Part shown: piece after piece, positions 60,526 to 64,000 of the stretch
How positions within the stretch are numbered: position 1 is the stretch's first letter
Layout: every line of letters begins with the position of its first letter
Assembly: GCA_963844115.1 (NCBI GenBank)
Contig: CAWJNN010000062.1
Span: 15,395 to 79,394, forward strand
DNA from: CS4-C045 sp963844115
GTDB lineage: Bacteria; Planctomycetota; Planctomycetia; Pirellulales; UBA7805
Reading direction: 5' to 3'
Length of the DNA: 64,000 bases
Notes under the pieces: generated by a model
Told to the model about the DNA's origin: nothing
What the model saw: only the letters and a program-made list of their open reading frames with translations
Database searches by the model: none
Translations under genes and position numbers: made by a program

Positions 60526-61515
60526 ATGCCCATAACCAAAACCGATATCACCAGCTACTTCCAGGAGACGCTTGCCGTCGACGTGGCACCGGAAATCTGG
60601 CAGCCAGGCCGACGGTTACCGCTTTTTCTGCGCGATGGGTACACGTTCTATGAAATCCAGCTTCTCGGCAACCGTTGCCTGCTGATGGCCGACAAGGAGC
60701 CAGACCGATCTGCGGCTGCTATCCGCAAGCACATTCAGCAGGTTCAGCCCAAATGGGAAGGCGACATTATCTATGTGCGTAATACGGCAAACTCGGATGA
60801 ACGCCGTCGCTTGATTGAGCAGAAGATCCCCTTCGTGGTGCCTGGCAACCAGATGTATCTGCCCACGCTGGGTATCGACCTGCGCGAACATTTTCGCCGG
60901 GTCCACGGTGAAGTCACAATGTTCAGCCCAGCCGCGCAAGCCGCCATTTTGCTTTTGCTCACCGACGCGGAACCACACACTTACGACGCGCAGCAGTTGG
61001 CCGATCGTCTTGACTATTCCAAGATGACCGCATCGCGAACCTTGAACGAACTAAAATCCGAAGACCTCGGCATCATCCAGCTCGAAGGCCGTGCGCGCCG
61101 ACTGGAATTCAATAATGACCGGCGCGGTCTCTGGGAGCGCACTCTGCCGTTGCTCAGCAGCCCGGTAAAACACCGACAGCACATCCGCTGCGCCCCTGAC
61201 AGCAGCGGCGAAAGAAAATTCGGCCCAGAAGCCGGCCTGACAGCGCTCGCCAGATACTCCATGCTAGCCGCTCCGCCGACACCAACTGTGGCCGTTACCT
61301 CCGAGCGATGGAAAGCGATTGAAGCACAACCGACGGTCACGTCCGCGAACCCAGCAGATCCAGAGACGATTGAGGTCGAAGTCTGGTCTTATGATCCGTT
61401 GCTATTCGCGAAAGATGGTACCTGCGATCCGTTTTCGGTTTTCTTGTCTTTGAACGACAACGAGGACGAGCGAGTACAGAGTGCGCTTCAGGAAATGATG
61501 GAGGCAGTGTCGTGA
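60526..61515 (+). CDS. Winged-helix regulator paired with nucleotidyltransferase (AbiEi-like arrangement)
   Basis: Intact 329-residue protein. Residues 1-130 are an alpha/beta domain with LRDGYTFYEIQLLGNRCLLM and YVRNTANSDERRRLIEQKIP. Residues about 140-200 form a MarR-like winged helix: ILLLLTDAEPHTYDAQQLAD, then RLDYSKMTASRTLNELKSED (recognition helix) and LEGRARRLEF (wing). The rest is an alpha/beta extension. Its TGA stop overlaps the GTG start of the nucleotidyltransferase gene by four bases, so the pair is coupled. This matches the layout of type IV AbiEi/AbiEii toxin-antitoxin systems, where the winged-helix protein represses the operon and counters the toxin. The N-terminal domain differs from classic AbiEi, so this is an analogy. 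Confidence 0.6.
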   Translation: MPITKTDITSYFQETLAVDVAPEIWQPGRRLPLFLRDGYTFYEIQLLGNRCLLMADKEPDRSAAAIRKHIQQVQPKWEGDIIYVRNTANSDERRRLIEQKIPFVVPGNQMYLPTLGIDLREHFRRVHGEVTMFSPAAQAAILLLLTDAEPHTYDAQQLADRLDYSKMTASRTLNELKSEDLGIIQLEGRARRLEFNNDRRGLWERTLPLLSSPVKHRQHIRCAPDSSGERKFGPEAGLTALARYSMLAAPPTPTVAVTSERWKAIEAQPTVTSANPADPETIEVEVWSYDPLLFAKDGTCDPFSVFLSLNDNEDERVQSALQEMMEAVS

Positions 61516-62268
61516 TAGAAGGCCTCGATCGCTTCAAAACGCACTTCGCTGAATATACAGATAAATACATACTGATTGGCGGCGCTGCTTGTACGGTCGC
61601 CATGGAAAACGTTGGCCAAATTTTTCGAGCCACGAAAGACCTGGATATCGTATTGTGTATCGAGGCGCTCGATGCAGATTTCGGTGCCGCGTTCTGGCAA
61701 TTCGTGCGCGATGGAGGTTATCAGTCGCAAGAAAAGGGAACCCGCGACAAGCAGTTTTATCGCTTTGAAAAGCCGACGACGGCCGGGTATCCGGTCATGC
61801 TTGAATTGTTCGCTCGGACACCGGATGTTTTGGTGCTGGCCGAAGGCAGTCATTTGACGCCCATTCCCATAAACGAGGAGATTTCCAGTCTGTCCGCCAT
61901 TCTTATGGACGACGATTACTACAACTTTCTGCAATCCGGCAAGCAGATCGTCGATGACGTCCAAATCGCGGGGGCAGAACATCTGATTCCCCTCAAAGCT
62001 CGTGCCTGGCTCGACTTGACGGCGCAAGGATGCTGGCGCACATGTTGACTCCGACGACGTAAAGAAGCACAAACTCGATGTGTTTCGTTTGCTGACAATT
62101 GTCGATCCTGATTTTGGAGGCGACGTGCCTGAGCGGATAAAAGCAGATATCTCCGTATTTGTTGAGCGTATGAAAGATGAGACCGTTGATCTAAAAGCCG
62201 CTGGTCTAGGGAATCGCCAACTGGATGAAGTCCTTACCGAGTTGAGAGGGATTTATGGTCTCAGCTAG
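61512..62268 (+). CDS. AbiEii-like nucleotidyltransferase, one frameshift
   Basis: About 252 residues from a GTG at 61512. The nucleotidyltransferase signature is complete: Gly23-Gly24 (ILIGGAACTVAM), then RATKDLDIVL with Asp43 and Asp45, and a third strand with MLELFARTPD. A helical C-terminal domain follows. The frame changes near 62027: LTAQGCWRTC stops, while the adjacent frame gives DAGAHVDSDDVKKHKLDVFR, then LLTIVDPDFGGDVPERIKAD to the stop at 62268. One missing base fits. AbiEii-type enzymes add nucleotides to tRNA or other targets and halt growth during phage infection. The coupling with a winged-helix partner supports a toxin or defence role; this is inference. Confidence 0.6.
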
Positions 62269-62528
62269 TACTTCGGCGGTGCCTAATCCGCTCAGCCGAG
62301 ATCAATGAGCCGCTCGATCTTTTGAGGTTTGTCTTTTTCTTCGCCAAAGGCGGAACGCGCGGGTGGTCAGCGGCGGGGCAATTCGTAAACTGATGTTTCG
62401 TGAATTTCCTGTGTATCGCACGTTTCGCGCGGGAGCGGCGCCGCAGACGTTTTTTGCCGGGGATCGGTTCGGGTGGCTTAACAAAGACCACGCTTACCGG
62501 CGCCGGCTGATTTTCGGAGGAAAAGAGC

Positions 62529-63647
62529 ATGATCGATCCACGTATGCATAAACTGGCCGATGTGCTGGTAAACTACTCCCTACGCCTCCAGGCGGGTGAT
62601 AAGGTGCTGGTCGAAGCCAGCGATATGCCGGATGACATGACGTGCGAGACGCTGCGGGTGGCACGGGCCGCCGGAGCCGAGGTCTTCGTTACGATCAAGA
62701 GCAGCCAGGTCATGCGGGCGTTGCTGATGAACAGCAGCGAGTCGCAGCTGCAGCTGATCGCCGACCTGGAAGCACACCGGATGAAAGAGATGACCGCCTA
62801 CATCGGCTTGCGGGGCGTCGTCAACACGGCGGAGCTTTCCGACGTGCCCGACCAGCAGATGCAGGACTACCAGAAGATCTGGTGGAGACCGGTGCACGGT
62901 GAAACCCGGGTGCGGAAGACCAGGTGGGTGGTGCTGCGTTATCCGAGTCCGAGCATGGCCCAGATGGCCGGCATGAGCACCGACGCTTTCGAGGACTTCT
63001 ACTTTGACGTGTGCACAATGGACTATGCCAGGATGGCCCGGGCCATGGCCCCGCTGAAAGACCTGATGGAGAAGACCGATCGCGTGCGGATCGTGGGTCC
63101 AGGTACCGAGCTGGCGTTTTCGATCAAGGGGATCCCCGCGGTGGGCTGCGGCGGCGACCGGAACATCCCCGATGGAGAGGTGTTCACCGCCCCGGTCCGC
63201 GACAGTGTCAACGGGACTATCCAGTTCAATACGCCGACCATCTATCAGGGGGTCAGCCACGAACGTGTGTGCCTGGAATTCAAGGGCGGCAAAATCGTCC
63301 AGGCGACCAGCAGCAACACGGGCAACCTGAATAAGGTCCTCGATTCCGATGAGGGGGCCCGCTACGTGGGCGAGTTCGCTCTGGGTTTCAATCCCTACAT
63401 CACGCGGCCGATGAAGGATATTCTGTTCGACGAGAAAATCGCCGGCTCGTTTCATTTCACGCCCGGGGCGGCCTACGAGGATGACGCGGACAACGGCAAC
63501 CGATCGGCCGTCCACTGGGATATGGTCTGCATCCAGACGCCGGAGGCGGGTGGCGGGGAGATCTGGTTCGACGACACCCTGGTTCGCCAGGACGGGGCCT
63601 TCGTCGTGCCAGAGCTGACGGACTTGAATCCGGAGAATCTCAAGTAA
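62529..63647 (+). CDS. M29-family aminopeptidase
   Basis: Intact, 372 residues, with an excellent ribosome site (GGAGGAAAAG, 3-13 bp before the ATG). The protein matches the M29 (AmpS/AmpT-like) metallo-aminopeptidases: MHKLADVLVNYSLRLQAGDK at the N-terminus, then metal-ligand regions NIPDGEVFTAPVRDSVNGTI (Glu), HERVCLEFKGGK (Glu), FALGFNPYITRPMKDILFDE, IAGSFHFTPG (His), and RSAVHWDMVCI with the HxD pair. These dimeric, cytoplasmic enzymes remove N-terminal residues and use two cobalt or zinc ions. No operon partner. Downstream, CCGCGCACAATTGCGCGG (63654-63671) can fold into a hairpin without a T-tract. Confidence 0.85.
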   Translation: MIDPRMHKLADVLVNYSLRLQAGDKVLVEASDMPDDMTCETLRVARAAGAEVFVTIKSSQVMRALLMNSSESQLQLIADLEAHRMKEMTAYIGLRGVVNTAELSDVPDQQMQDYQKIWWRPVHGETRVRKTRWVVLRYPSPSMAQMAGMSTDAFEDFYFDVCTMDYARMARAMAPLKDLMEKTDRVRIVGPGTELAFSIKGIPAVGCGGDRNIPDGEVFTAPVRDSVNGTIQFNTPTIYQGVSHERVCLEFKGGKIVQATSSNTGNLNKVLDSDEGARYVGEFALGFNPYITRPMKDILFDEKIAGSFHFTPGAAYEDDADNGNRSAVHWDMVCIQTPEAGGGEIWFDDTLVRQDGAFVVPELTDLNPENLK

Positions 63648-64000
63648 ACCACCGCGCACAATTGCGCGGACGCTTTCGGGAGCGCACGAGTTGAAGGAAA
63701 CACAGGTGAGGGAAACCTATCGCCATGCTGCCGCTTGCTTCCTTGATGATGTATCTTTATCGCGGTAAACTGCTGTATTCGGGTTTCCGGCGCGGTCGTT
63801 CCGTGTCCGGCTGAAACGGGAACACGGGGCAGCTGCGTTTTCGCTTAACTTTTTCGCAGCGCCCTGCGGCCCGGCCCGTGGAAAGGTTGACAGTGAACTT
63901 GGTCCGGTCGTCTGATAGCGCTCCAGCGTCGCCCAAGGTCGCGTTTCTCGCGAAGCGCGGGATCTGGTTTCTCGATTCCCGACGCTACGTCAACCATCGC
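63648..64000. other. Window end, no gene recognised
   Basis: Apart from the hairpin at 63654-63671 and a smaller one (CGCTTTCGGGAGCG) just after, no supportable feature is visible in the final 350 bases. Confidence 0.4.

Overview
The window looks like a chromosomal segment of a planctomycete (Planctomycetota, Pirellulales-like). This is inferred from gene content: four PVC-type membrane-bound dehydrogenase/cytochrome c genes, DUF1080 (3-keto-disaccharide hydrolase) genes, a Planctomycete cytochrome c/DUF1549 gene, an FGly sulfatase, a LamG/PEP-CTERM protein, secreted PQQ-propeller and isochorismatase-like proteins, many Sec or Tat signal peptides and large intergenic gaps. No rRNA, CRISPR array, complete tRNA or intact transposase was seen.

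Layout. 0-7 kb: end of a C69 peptidase, a sulfite-oxidase-like gene with a cupredoxin partner, a PQQ propeller and two tandem isochorismatase-like hydrolases. 7-8.85 kb: gene-free, with a 222-bp direct repeat, long palindromes and a terminator-like hairpin. 8.85-10.4 kb: LamG/PEP-CTERM gene converging on a MntA/HepT toxin-antitoxin pair. 10.7-22.4 kb: a long minus-strand series (PVC-type gene, S10 carboxypeptidase, terpenoid-cyclase-like protein, aspartyl protease with ankyrin repeats, DUF1080 protein, C69 peptidase). 22.4-25.2 kb: repeats, two genes truncated tail to tail, and a tandem triplication. 25.2-35.4 kb: PVC-type gene, EF-hand caspase-like protease, divergent PVC-type gene with an SGNH-like domain. 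35.6-48.6 kb: decayed toxin-antitoxin-like pair, a cysteine desulfurase/persulfide dioxygenase/rhodanese fusion, sulfatase, sialidase, remnants of CE15 esterase, DUF1080 and GH95 genes, a class V aminotransferase and a fourth PVC-type gene. 48.7-57.7 kb: small membrane proteins, RND transporter, PCMT, HEAT protein, Gfo/Idh oxidoreductase, DUF3303 protein, interspersed with minisatellites. 57.9-64 kb: L7/L12-like protein, secreted hypothetical, a broken accessory junction, a wHTH/nucleotidyltransferase pair and an M29 aminopeptidase.

Together the genes suggest a heterotroph that degrades sulfated, acetylated and fucosylated polysaccharides (sulfatase, GH95, CE15, sialidase, DUF1080, Gfo/Idh), oxidises products with periplasmic cytochrome-linked propeller enzymes and handles the released sulfur (sulfite oxidase, desulfurase fusion). 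This functional picture is inference.

Two properties dominate. First, about thirty single-base frame breaks interrupt otherwise well-conserved genes, with the correct frame resuming at once; this looks like uncorrected long-read consensus error or very recent decay. Several genes are therefore described across frames. Second, intergenic DNA is packed with nested dispersed palindromes of at least eight sequence families, and several truncated genes end at or close to such elements, suggesting repeat-associated rearrangement or misassembly.
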